From: Hansfordia pulvinata
Lineage: Eukaryota > Ascomycota > Sordariomycetes > Xylariales
DNA: 64,000 nucleotides
Assembly: GCA_006538405.1 (NCBI GenBank)
Contig: BJKQ01000007.1
Location: 1,922,001-1,986,000 of the forward strand
Direction of reading: 5' to 3'
Shown here: in pieces, positions 45,859-55,887 of the stretch
How positions within the stretch are numbered: the first letter of the stretch is position 1
Layout: every line of letters starts with the position of its first letter
The notes under the pieces: generated by a model
Told to the model about the DNA's origin: nothing
Databases searched by the model: none
What the model saw: the letters and a program-made list of their open reading frames with translations, nothing else
Made by a program: the position numbers and the translations under genes

Positions 45859-48047
45859 ATGCCCGTCCCCGGCGCCCTGTACCGGCCGCTGCCGTACGCC
45901 GACTGCTGGGCCAGCCCCGACGACTATATCGACTCCTTGCTCGACTTTGCTACCTCCTCAGACCTCTTCCAGATTCTGTGCGGCGGCGTTCACATCCTCG
46001 ACTTCTTCACCACCGACCCGGGCCTGTTCAAGGCCGCCCTGCCCCCGGACTGGCAGCGCTTCCTTGTCCGCTGCGAGCCCATGCGCCTGCTCGACCTGCT
46101 GATGCGCGATGACCTCGCCCGCTACAGCGATGCCGACGACCACACCTCTGCGGACCATGGGCCCGACACAGATACCGGCGCGGACCCGGCACCTCCGGCG
46201 AGCTTGCTGCGCTACATACGCGACATTCGCCGCTTTGCCCTCGCCCGCGATTTCCCTGCCCCTGCTGCCGCTTCCCAGCCCGTCAAGAAGCTGCCCAAGA
46301 TGACGCGCCAGGTGTCAGTGGGCATGAAGCCCAAGAAGGTCCACGAAGTCGGCAACTTTGCGCATTATGTCGACCGTCTGGCTCGCGACGCCGTCGCCCC
46401 AGCTATTGGCGGGCCCGTCACCCACTTTGTCGACTTTGGCAGCGGCCAGAACTACCTCGGTCGGTGCCTTGCTAGCAGCCCTTATAACCACCGCATTGTC
46501 GCCGTCGAAGGCCGCTCCCACAACATTGCCGGCGCCCGCGAGCTCGATGTCCGGGCCGGCCTTGTCCCCGGCCCCGCGTCATGCGCAACAAGAAGCTGTG
46601 GATGCGCCACCTGGAAGCTCTGGAAAAGGGTCAAGTGGAGACGGGGGACGGAAAAGACAGCCCAGAGAACGGTTGCGGCCAGACAGGTCAGCAAGATCTC
46701 CAAGAGGCAGAAGAGACGAAGAGAGAAGACCCTCAAGAGTCGGAGCAAGAACAGAAGCTCTCCTCACAGCTGCCGCCCCAAGATACCCCTGGAAACGGAG
46801 TTGTGTCGAATGGCGACCCCGGGAATACGCAGCAACTTGCAGAAAACACCTACGAGGCAGAGCTCCGGCCCTACCGCGAGCTCATTCCCGAGACCTTGTT
46901 CAAACCTGATGACGGCCGCGGTTTCATTCGCTACATCGAGGGCCGGCTCGAATCCGGGGAGTTGGGGGACATCATCTCGCAGGTAGAAGACGTGACGGTG
47001 CGCGGTGATGACGACGGCGGCGACGACGCTGCCGCTGCCGATGCCGACGTGCCTGTGGAAGACCTGCGCCTCATGGCCGTCTCCATCCATTCGTGCGGCA
47101 ACTTGTCACATCACGGCGTGCGGTCGCTCGTTCTCAACCCTCGCGTCCGTGCCGTCGCCATCGTCGGTTGCTGCTACAACCTGCTGACGGAGCGCCTGGG
47201 ACCTCCGACCTACAAGCACATCTATATGCGCCCTAGCTTACAGGCTGTCAACGGCCGCGTTGTCCGTGAGTCAGCTCGTCGTGACCCCCATGGCTTCCCC
47301 ATGAGTGACCGGCTGTGCTCCTATGGCGACAGCGAGGACGAGGGCAAGGCAAAGGGTGTGCGGCTCAACATCACGGCGCGTATGATGGCGTGTCAGGCAC
47401 CACAGAACTGGACAGCTACGGAGAGCGACGGCTTCTTCACACGCCACTTCTTCCGCGCCGTCCTGCAGAAAATCTTCCTGGACCGCGGCGTCATCACCAA
47501 GGTGTACCATGACGGCGGCGCCAGCAATGGAGATGCGAGCGGCAGTAAGAGCACGCCATTCAACACGAGCACCAACCCAGTCATCATCGGCTCGCTGCGC
47601 AAGGGCTGCTACACGTCGCTGGCCGCGTACGTGCGGGGCGCCGTGGCCAAGTTGACGACGGCGGCGGAGGACGACGAGTACCATGACGCGAGGCACGCCG
47701 AGGTGATCCGCGAGCGCATGGCGGACATCACGGACGAAGAGATCGCCGAGTACGAGAGGCTGTACCTGCCGCGCAAGCGCGAGATCAGCGCCATCTGGAG
47801 TCTCATGGCCTTCAGTGCGACCGCTGTCGAGGCTCTGGTCGTCGCCGACCGCTGGCTCTACCTGACCCAGCCCTCCAGTCGCGCTGCCGGCGTGACTGCT
47901 GCTTGGGCCGAAACTGTTTTCGACTACCGCCAGAGCCCCCGCAACCTCGTCGTCGTCGGCATCAAAGGCGGGCAGCCCCAGACGTCTTCCGAACAAGAAC
48001 AGCAGCTGGGAGTCTCCACGGCTGGAGTAAAGGTCGACCAGTCTTGA
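45859..48047 (+). CDS. METTL25/RRNAD1-like methyltransferase
   Basis: This is a predicted S-adenosylmethionine-dependent methyltransferase of the METTL25/RRNAD1 group; its substrate is unknown. The start at 45859 (MPVPGALYRPLPYADC) is the ATG that begins family-like sequence, while the open frame upstream to 45673 reads through UTR. The N-terminal module has CWASPDDYIDSLLDFA and FFTTDPGLFKAALPPDW. The SAM-binding motif is HFVDFGSGQNYLGRCL with the acidic VAVEGRSHNI. Downstream blocks are SIHSCGNLSHHGVRSLVL and AIVGCCYNLLTERL, diagnostic of the family, and NITARMMACQAPQNW. An acidic, Lys-rich insertion (about residues 240-350) is typical of fungal forms. The frame slips at the CCCC run 46572-46575; one extra C joins VPGP to RVMRNKKLWMRHLEAL, giving 729 residues. 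Confidence 0.85.
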
Positions 48048-48982
48048 TTTCTGACGGCTCTGGTCGCAGCATATCTGTCCGGGAGGCGCCGGAGTCTTCT
48101 ACTCGGGGAATTGGGGGAAAAAACAGATGTCTGGAGGACGCTTACACGCGATGGTATGGCTGTGCACATCAAGTGCCCTCCGAAGTAATCCTCGAGCGTG
48201 ACGACGGGGCCAGAGCCGGACTTTTCCGTCACGAAGACCTAGTCATTGTCGCTCAGCCACCAGAAGACACTCTTCACCGATTCGTTGGGTTACCTGGAAC
48301 TGCGTCAACGATGCCCACAGTCTCCACGACCTTTCGGACAAACACCCCCTACCGACTCACCCATCACTTTACCACCAACGACATCACCAGCGCAAGCGCC
48401 CGGGAATATGATAGAAAGATCCGTAATTTGTCTCTTATCTCACTCCCGCGCCTATTGCGAATCTTGGGTGACGAGTCACATCGCGGCCAAATCGACAAGC
48501 CACACGATTGTCATATCCACTGTCAGCCATCGGCAGCGGAAGGTCTGAATTCGCTATCGGCGTTCCGCAGCCAAGACTGGCTCCGTTACTGCCGACTGAG
48601 AACTTGCTGAGTATAAAACGGACCGCCGTTGCCCATCAAGGTTTGCAATCGGCACTTCGGGGCCGCCAACGGCACCTCGGGACGTGTGCGAGTATGGACA
48701 AATGGCGACTTGGCGGCTCACTCACGTATACATACACCCAGAATGTATGTACTATGGACCGACCACACAAGAGAAGTTCTTATACAAGTTAGCAGGTCAT
48801 ACAGCGAGGTGCTTTCTCTTTTTCTCAACCCAAGCGTCTGCCTTGTTGAGGGGGGTTTCGATTCCAACTCGAAGACCGCGCCAGCTATTTCTTCTCCCCG
48901 GCGTTTGCGCATCATTGCTTCCATGCCCTCCCCACCGGCAGCAGCTTCTTCGCCCTTCTCTGTCACCACCGATAACAAGACA
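48048..48982. other. Intergenic, no recognisable gene
   Basis: This holds the 3' region of the methyltransferase and possibly a promoter for the small candidate gene that follows. Frames of about 90-200 codons on both strands look random. Confidence 0.5.
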
Positions 48983-49237
48983 ATGCGCCCGTCTCTGCCT
49001 TTGCTACTGGCGGCGTGCGCCGCCCTGTCGGCCGTGCTGCCGGACAAGTCGCCAGCCGACTTCTGCTGCCCTGCCGCTGACGTGCGCACGCTGCCCACGG
49101 GCGACGAGGGGGGCCTGGGCCCGTGGAAGCGAAAAAGAAGACCCGGCATGCAGACTACGGTCATGTCCACGACTACGACCAAAGATCGAATAGGCCGGGG
49201 ACAGGGACGCGTTTTCTCACGGGTGCCTTCGCCGTAG
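48983..49237 (+). CDS. Possible small secreted protein, low confidence
   Basis: The ATG at 48983 has A at -3 after a UTR-like leader (GATAACAAGACA). It opens an 84-codon frame whose first 20 residues (MRPSLPLLLAACAALSAVLP) look like a signal peptide, followed by DKSPADFCCPAADV. There is no homologue I recognise. The frame crosses a GGGGGG run at 49107-49112. If one G is missing there, as at other runs in this window, the alternative frame would stay open to 49329 and give about 115 residues. Chance occurrence is quite possible in GC-rich DNA. Confidence 0.28.
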   Translation: MRPSLPLLLAACAALSAVLPDKSPADFCCPAADVRTLPTGDEGGLGPWKRKRRPGMQTTVMSTTTTKDRIGRGQGRVFSRVPSP

Positions 49238-49704
49238 GAGCGATCCAGATACGGCCGAACACTCGTCACGTTCCACGGTCTCGTCGGCATCTGGACGCGG
49301 TGTGTTTTCCCTACGGACGTCAATCGTGAAAGTATGTCGTATTCTGGGTGTGCTGAGTAGGAATAATCCGTGTGTATTGATTGCTCGTCAATGACAGTCC
49401 CATTATGGCGGCTACTCCGTCCTGGCCACTGTTTCTCTCAATAACTACATGGACCAACAACAAATTAAGAGAAACCCGAGCATCTTGGCGAAGTGAAACA
49501 GAAGCAAGCGCGACCTCCTCCGAGTGCGCGTCCCTCCAGAATGCGCGATACGCTCGGGCACAGGTCTTGGTTGCCAGCACCAATGAACCCGAGTGTACCG
49601 CTGCCAAAGCACCTTTTTGGAAGGGAGTTTCCGAGAGCCGCCACCAGAAATAAAGAGAGAAAAACAAAAAAAGGAAAACAGCAGGGCACAGTAACGTCAG
49701 CAGG

Positions 49705-50498
49705 CTAGTTGGAAAGAGAGAACTGCACGTTGAAGTAGGCCTCGTCGGTGCTGAGCGAGCCGCTGGTGTAGCAGTCGGTCCCGGCGTTGGTGGAGCTGAC
49801 GTCGTCAAAGGAGAAGTAGCCTGCCGTAGCGAATAAGATGGTTCCAAGAGAATTAGCAGGGACGAAAAATTTGGAAGAGTGCGGAAAGTAAGCAGCCCCC
49901 TTCCCGCCCCCCCCCCCCCCCCCCACACCCCTCACAACGGGAGATCAGAGGATGGGCGACGGGAAGGGAGAATAAGGAAAGAATAGGAAGAGAAAGAAAC
50001 ACTAACCGCCAATCTTGTCGTTGCTGGCACAGGTGGCCTGGTCGGGCATGCCCTGCAGCAGGTCGTTGAGGCCCGAAAGGATGCTCGCCCAACTGTAGGA
50101 GAGGTTCGTGTTGTTGTCGTCGACGCAGATGTCGATCTTGCAGTTTCCCGACTGCTGGATCGTCTTGCAGCCGCTGCCTAGCTCTGAGTCGCGGGCGTTT
50201 GTCCATGTCAGCTCTCGGGCCTCTTGCACGAGAAGGAAGACGACTACGCAAAGAGAGTGCGAGTCTGCAGGCGTTGTTGGGCAAGGGAAAGGGGGAGGGG
50301 GGGGGGGGGGGGGTTTGGGTTTAAATTCTTACGGTTGACACCATCGAAGCACCCAGAATTCGAGGAGATTGCATCGTATGCGCTCTGGCAGTCGGAGAGG
50401 TTCGGGCTTCCGTCGCTGGTCTGGCAGACCATCCTGTCTGCGACGGCGAGGCTGGAGGCGCACAGGACGGCCGCGAGAAGGTTGCGCGAGGAGAACAT
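49705..50498 (-). CDS. Small secreted cysteine-rich protein
   Basis: This is a predicted secreted protein of unknown role, and effector-like only by size and cysteine content. Exon 1 is 50498-50333 (signal peptide MFSSRNLLAAVLCASSLAVA, then DRMVCQTSDGSPNLSDCQSA). Exon 2 ends at 50007 and exon 3 is 49820-49705. The best-fitting exon 2 start is 50222 (165 residues), but upstream acceptors at 50243 (GCGTAG) and near 50262 (CTGCAG) are also in frame and would add a hydrophobic stretch. The mature form has eight Cys, with a core SGCKTIQQSGNCKIDIC. The end is STDEAYFNVQFSLSN. The transcript carries C17 in intron 1 and G18 in intron 2. Exon 2 (216 nt) is symmetrical in phase, so skipping it keeps frame. 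Confidence 0.75.
49907..49924. repeat. C18 tract (G18 in the transcript, intron 2 of the secreted-protein gene)
   Basis: This is a pure run of 18 C on the + strand inside intron 2 (50006-49821). On the transcript it is G18, flanked by further G-runs. Confidence 0.9.
50297..50313. repeat. G17 tract (C17 in the transcript, intron 1 of the secreted-protein gene)
   Basis: This is a pure run of 17 G on the + strand inside intron 1. On the transcript it is C17, complementary to the G18 of intron 2. Confidence 0.9.
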
Positions 50499-52057
50499 GT
50501 TGAGTGTCGAGGATTTCGGCTTGGTGACTGCGGATTTCAATAGAAGGTACCCAGACACTTGGTTCTGGTGTTCAGACGGCGTTTTTGGCTTATTGGGGCT
50601 GTCCCGTGTTTGGTTGAAATTAAGATGATGAATCAGAGAGCGGACAAGCAACCAGTGCTGGATTAAAAGGTGAAGGTGAATTAGAAGGAAACGGGGATAA
50701 AAGAAGCAGCCAGTGCAATCTGGAGTGTGTGTTTGATGATGATGATGATTCCGAGAACGAGCTCCCTCTACGACGGCAGGCTTGGACTTTTATACAGATC
50801 GTTGGCACAAGCGAGGCACGACGCTTCCGCTCTTCAGCCCGCCGTGCCCCTCCATCGCAAGGTGCCTCACGACTGCGGCGAGCGGGGACCTACTCCGTAC
50901 AACGAGCTTCATCCTGTCGGCGCTGCGGACCGCAGCCTTCTCGCTTAAAGGCTTCGTCCAGCCAGTCCCCTGGAACGGGAGAATGCAACAGTCCTTGGGT
51001 GCCAAGTCACGCTTGTGTGGTCCGACGAGGGGTGGTGTGGTTGGCGCCCTCCTGCTGCGCCGGCGAAAATGCCAACCACGATCACGACGAGGGCATCCAT
51101 ACCAGCGACCAAGTGCGTTGGGGCATCGCTTAGTCACACGTTTCCGGATTGTTCTGGGCTCCGGATCTAGATATTCCATCCCTTGGGATTCGGCCGTACC
51201 CGAATCGACCACCGCGGAGCCAGGGACAGTGACTGCTGGGACTCACGCCATACCTGCAGAAGGTAGAAGCTTTGGCTGATCAATCCTTCCGACCCCGATA
51301 TATAGGCGTCCCTGTGCAAGCTTCGCTTACCGCTTATATAAACATCCAGAAGGATGGGCTGCAACAGGCCGCGGTCTCGGTATTGGCGACACAAGCGCGT
51401 ATCAGCGGACTTGCCCGCTAATCTAGCGCGTGAGGATGGATGCTTCGTGGGAATTACGGTGCCGTGATACGCACGCTCCGTTGATTATCGATCGGGCCCG
51501 GGAAATGTGTCCGAGGAACAGAAACGTGCACTGACTAAAGTGATTCATGTAGTGAAGTAAGACGTCGTCGGCCTCGTCAGAAGATGCGAAAGTAGGCCCA
51601 GACCGTACACCACGCCGAAAGGCCTGCATTCTGCCTTTCAAGTCAGCTGCAATGTTTCCAGTGCCAGGTACTTTGGCCATCCCACCGTGGCTCATCAAAT
51701 CAGCCAGTAGACCTTGTTGCTGCGTTGGCGGTGGTCGTCGCACATCAGCCTCTCCGACTCGTCTCCCCTTTCCGCACTTCCAACCTCCCAAGTCGATCGG
51801 GAGACAGGAACAGGTCATGTCAGTATTGAAACTCATCCTCAAGCCTTGATCATAACGCAAAACACCTCGATCGAAGCACACGCCCACGCAATGTGAATTT
51901 GACTTATCAATTCAAGACCTAACAATGATAATGACTTAATGCATGGGGACTGGGCCGAGCAATACGGCGCCCCCTCGTCCTACCGACTTGACCACATATA
52001 GTTGACACAGAGCAAGAAAAAGACACTCCACGAGCCCCAGGCTTGGAGATATCCATC
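50499..52057. other. Intergenic, secreted-protein promoter and VMA1 3' region
   Basis: There is no recognisable gene. TATATA sequences lie near 51298-51302 and 51335-51341. AAGCTTCGCTT at 51318-51328 matches part of the hairpin core found at 18.25 kb. Sequence at 51900-52057 should be VMA1 3' flank. Confidence 0.5.
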
Positions 52058-54460
52058 TTACTCGTCCATAACGGCAGCGAACTTGTCCATCATTGACTGG
52101 TGGATGCCCTCATACTACACGCCAGATGTTAGCAGACCATTTCACGAGCTCAGCCAGGGTAAACGCACCTTCTTGCACACAACCTCCTGGCCATCATCGG
52201 GCAGCTCGAACTTCAGACTTCGCAGCTGGGCCTGCAGGTCGCTCGTGGCCTCTCGGACCTTGGCCCAGCTCTGACCCTGGGCAATGGCCTTCTGGGCCTC
52301 GTCGTTGAAGGCCACCATCAGCTTCATCATCCACTCCGTCTTCCAGATGGGGCAGAACTGGTCGTAGTCCGAGTAACCGTTCTGCTGCAGGAAGTCTTCT
52401 TTGAGCAGAGTCGCCATGTCGAGCGTGATCTTGTCGGGGTCGGACAGGGCCGACTTTCCGACCAGCTGCACGACCTGGTCCAGCTCTTCCGAGTCGGAGA
52501 GCAGCTGCTTGATACGGTCGCGGGCGCGGGGGAACTCGGGGTAGTCCTTTTCGTAGAACTTGTCGAGAACGCCCGTGTACTTGCTGTAGGAGACACTGGT
52601 GTTGATGGAGGGGAAATGCTTGCGCTGCGCTAGCTTCTTGTCGAGACCCCAGAAGACCTGCACAATACCGAGAGTGGACGTGGTGACGGGATCTGAGAAG
52701 TCACCACCAGGGGGGAAACAGCTCCGACAATACTGACACTGCCGTCGCGGCTGGGCGAGCCGAGACACGTGGTTTTTCCGGCGCGCTCGTAGAAACTGGC
52801 CAGTTTGGCACCCAGGTAGGCCGGGAAACCTTGGTCAGCAGGCATTTCTCCCAGACGACCCGAAATCTCACGCAGCGCCTCGGCCCAACGCGAAGACGAG
52901 TCAGCCATCATCGCCACGTTCATTCCCTGGTCTCGGAAGTATTCGGCCACCGTGATACCGGTGTAGATGGAGGCCTCACGGGCGGCGACGGGCATGTTGG
53001 AAGTGTTGGCGATGAGGGTGGTGCGCTTCATGATGGGCTCCTTGCGGCCCTCGACCTCGATGGACAGCTCGGGGAAATCCTTCAAGACTTCGGCCATCTC
53101 GTTGCCGCGCTCGCCCTGGTTCAACACGTAAGCATGGGCGGCCAGCAGAATCGTGGTGGCGCATCAGAACTTACACATCCAACGTAGACGATGACATCAC
53201 TGTTGGAGAACTTGGAGACAGACTGGGAAATGACAGTCTTTCCGCAGCCAAAGGCACCGGGAATGGCGACAGTGCCACCCTGGACGGAGGGGAAGAGAGC
53301 GTCGAGGACTCTCTGGCCAACGATGAAGGGCTGGTCGGCGCCCAGCTTCTCGGTCGTGGGGCGGGGGACACGGACGGGCCACGACTGCATCATGCCGTGG
53401 GAAGACTTTGTGCCGTTGAACTCGATCTCGAGGATGTTCTCGTCGACGGTGTATTCGCCCTTGGGTGAGATCTTGGTGATGGTACCGCGGGCGCGAGGGG
53501 ACAGCATGATCTTGTGGACCTTGATGAAGGAGTTCTCGAAAACGGTGCCGAAGACGTCGCCGCCCGAGATGTGGTCGCCAACCTTCAAGGTGGGGGTGAA
53601 CTCCCACTTCTTCGTTCTGTCGAGGGCGGGGACGGCGACACCGCGGGGGATGTAGATGCTCTTGGTGGCCTCGGAAATCTTCTCGAGCGGTCTTTGAATA
53701 CCATCGTAGATATTCTGCAGCAGGCCGGGGCCGAGTTCGACGGAGAGGGGCTTTCCGGTGCGGATGACGGGGTCGCCAACGGTGACACCAGCTGGACAGA
53801 GGTTAGACGTGGGCGCCGGTATAAGCATCCATGAAGGCATGGATCAATTGTGATGATCTGACGTACCAGTCTCCTCGTATACCTGAATGGTGCACTGGTC
53901 TCCGTTGATGCGAATGACCTCGCCTACCAGGTTGTCGTGGCCGACTTTGACCTACGCCGAGTCAGCTGGGGGGCGAAAAGCGGTTGCGGGCTGGGATTTG
54001 GACGTACAAGTTCGTACATGGCAACACCGATCATGTCCTCAGCGACAATGACGGGTCTGTTCGGGGCGGACAGGAGCGGGTTAGCGATGGAACAGAGAGG
54101 GGCGGCGGGCGGTGGAAGGCAGGAAGGGTTACGAACCCAGAGACCGAGTAAATCTTGCCTGGAGAGGGTCATAGTCAGCATAATTATGGCGTGTGGGCGA
54201 CATGGTGCGAGGGCATACCTGAGTTGAGGCCATCCTGGTCCTGGTCGCCGTTGGTCTTTGCCGACTGGGAAAGGTCAGCTACGGGATTGGGAGAGTGAGA
54301 GCTTGCTGCGACGCAGACGACGAGGGCGACAATGGGTGGGGCGAAGGCAGGAGGCAAGATCGGGATGGCGGCAGCAGAGACTGCGGCAGGGTGACGATGG
54401 CGGTCGTGGGCGAAGTTGATGATGCCAGATCCGTCGTGTCGGGGGAGCTTACCGGAGCCA
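52058..54460 (-). CDS. VMA1: V-type proton ATPase catalytic subunit A
   Basis: This is the ATP-hydrolysing subunit of the V1 sector, which drives vacuolar and endosomal acidification. There are eight exons: 54460-54452 (9 nt, MAP), 54264-54219, 54158-54137 (22 nt), 54056-54008, 53951-53867, 53791-53175, 53115-52169 and 52114-52058. They encode 610 residues, the usual family length. Motifs include [17 protein letters not shown], the P-loop GAFGCGKT (about 249-256), [30 protein letters not shown] and a C-terminus ending KFAAVMDE. One base is missing in the run 52710-52715 (C6 on the coding strand); a seventh C restores [15 protein letters not shown]. No intein is present. An intron instead follows the Cys codon of VYVGC, three bases from the site where the yeast VMA1 intein sits. 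Confidence 0.94.
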
Positions 54461-55887
54461 TGTTGGAGTCGGGCGTGCGAGGCTGCACGGGCGAAGGGCG
54501 GTCTGGAGCGGGGAGGCGGGCTGAGGGGCAGCGAGGGGCGAGGCGGGAGAGGGCAGCAAGAGGGGTGAAGCTGGAGCTGGAGCTGGGGCTGTAGCTGTAG
54601 CTGGCGTCGCCGGAGCTGTGGATGATGGGAGGGAGGAGGACGGGTGAGGCGGCGACGACGACGACGAGGCGACGGATTGGTCCGTTGTTGTTGCAGGTGA
54701 TGAGGGTCCCGGGGAGGGCCTGACGACACTGTTGCGCCGTCTGTATCGGAGACTCGAGGGTGGGTGGCGGGCGCGCCGGCAGCGAAGGTACTTGTACTTG
54801 GGGCGGCTGTCGCAGCTGGGGCAGGCGCCAAACCCGATCCGCCGGTGCTGGCGGGCGTGCGAGTGCGGCCGGTGGTGTGTGTGGTGCTGGGGGGTAGCTC
54901 CTGCAGCTCCAACCTTATTGCGGGCGGGCGATGTTCAGGCTCCAGCTGAGACGACTCTGCCCACCGGGCGTGCTGAGGTTCCAGGCCGGGGTGCGCTAGA
55001 CTCGATGTTAGAGGCTGGCCCGCCAGATCCAGGTGCTGGTCCGCGCCCAGGTCCCCGTCCTGGACGGTGGATATGGGCGGGCTTGGCGGCAGTGGCAGCA
55101 CCGTTCCAGGCCGTTGGTGCCCGTCCGCGCCGCCGTTACTCGTAGTAGTGTGGTGGCCGTTTGGTTGTTTGTGTTGGTGAAGTAGTGGTGAGTGAGGTGG
55201 TTGATGTTGCTGCTGACTGTGCTCTCGTTGTCCCTTCTCTACTTCTTTCTCCTCCTCCTCCTCCTCCTCCCCTTCTTCTTCCAGCTCTCCCCGCTGTTGC
55301 TGTTGCTGCTGTTGCTGTGCCTGTGCGCGCAGCAGATCCACCAGCGAAGGCCGCGCCTTTAGGCTCGGCCGCGGTCGCAAGCCCAGCATCCAGTGAGCAA
55401 GCGCGTTGTCTCCGGTATATGCCCGCGGGCGACCGAGGACTGGGAGCTTGGGCGCGGCAGGCTGTCTGACACCCAAGAGTCCGAGAGGCTTCCAGTCGGG
55501 GGCCCAGTTGTTGCTGTTGCTGGCGGTATCAAAAGCAGCAGTGGAGGAGAGCGGAATATGGGAGATACGGGGTCGGAGAGGGCCTCGTCGCTCGGTGGCC
55601 CAGCTGGGGGAGAAGAAGGATGGCTGGTGGTAGGAGGTACTCGTGCGCAGCCAGACAGAAGCCCCTGCGCCGTGCGGCGCAGCCCGGACCTCGAGGTACC
55701 TGTACCCTCCACTTTTCCGCTCTCCATTACTTGGCTGTCGTTGTTGCTGTTGCTGATTCTGTTGTTGAAGCTGCTGCTGCTGCTGCTGCGATAATCTCCA
55801 GCTCCAGCTTGGTCCTCGTTGATCGCGTTCGCCCCCTCGAAAGGTTGGTCCAGGTACCTGGGGTTGCATCAGCTGTAGACATGCCAT
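54184..55887 (-). CDS. Long low-complexity open frame upstream of VMA1, doubtful
   Basis: An uninterrupted minus-strand frame runs from an ATG at 55887 (or 55869) to a stop at 54184, about 567 codons. The composition is Gln-rich, then Glu-rich (GELEEEGEEEEEEEKEVEKG), then Pro/Ala/Ser-rich. A less repetitive part near 55400-55700 reads like protein (SHIPLSSTAAFDTASNSNNW). The downstream part overlaps VMA1 exons 1 and 2; it is in the same frame as exon 2 but not exon 1, and its C/T-rich stretch at 54470-54640 is better read as VMA1 leader. Either a real gene ends somewhere before 54640 through an unseen splice, or the frame is a compositional accident. Confidence 0.22.
   Translation of the reverse strand: MACLQLMQPQVPGPTFRGGERDQRGPSWSWRLSQQQQQQLQQQNQQQQQRQPSNGERKSGGYRYLEVRAAPHGAGASVWLRTSTSYHQPSFFSPSWATERRGPLRPRISHIPLSSTAAFDTASNSNNWAPDWKPLGLLGVRQPAAPKLPVLGRPRAYTGDNALAHWMLGLRPRPSLKARPSLVDLLRAQAQQQQQQQQRGELEEEGEEEEEEEKEVEKGQREHSQQQHQPPHSPLLHQHKQPNGHHTTTSNGGADGHQRPGTVLPLPPSPPISTVQDGDLGADQHLDLAGQPLTSSLAHPGLEPQHARWAESSQLEPEHRPPAIRLELQELPPSTTHTTGRTRTPASTGGSGLAPAPAATAAPSTSTFAAGAPATHPRVSDTDGATVSSGPPRDPHHLQQQRTNPSPRRRRRRLTRPPPSHHPQLRRRQLQLQPQLQLQLHPSCCPLPPRPSLPLSPPPRSRPPFARAASHARLQHGSGKLPRHDGSGIINFAHDRHRHPAAVSAAAIPILPPAFAPPIVALVVCVAASSHSPNPVADLSQSAKTNGDQDQDGLNSGMPSHHVAHTP

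Noticed and set aside
53116..53174. VMA1 intein remnant
   Set aside because: The 59-nt insertion has canonical splice borders, contains no intein motifs and is absent from the conserved protein.
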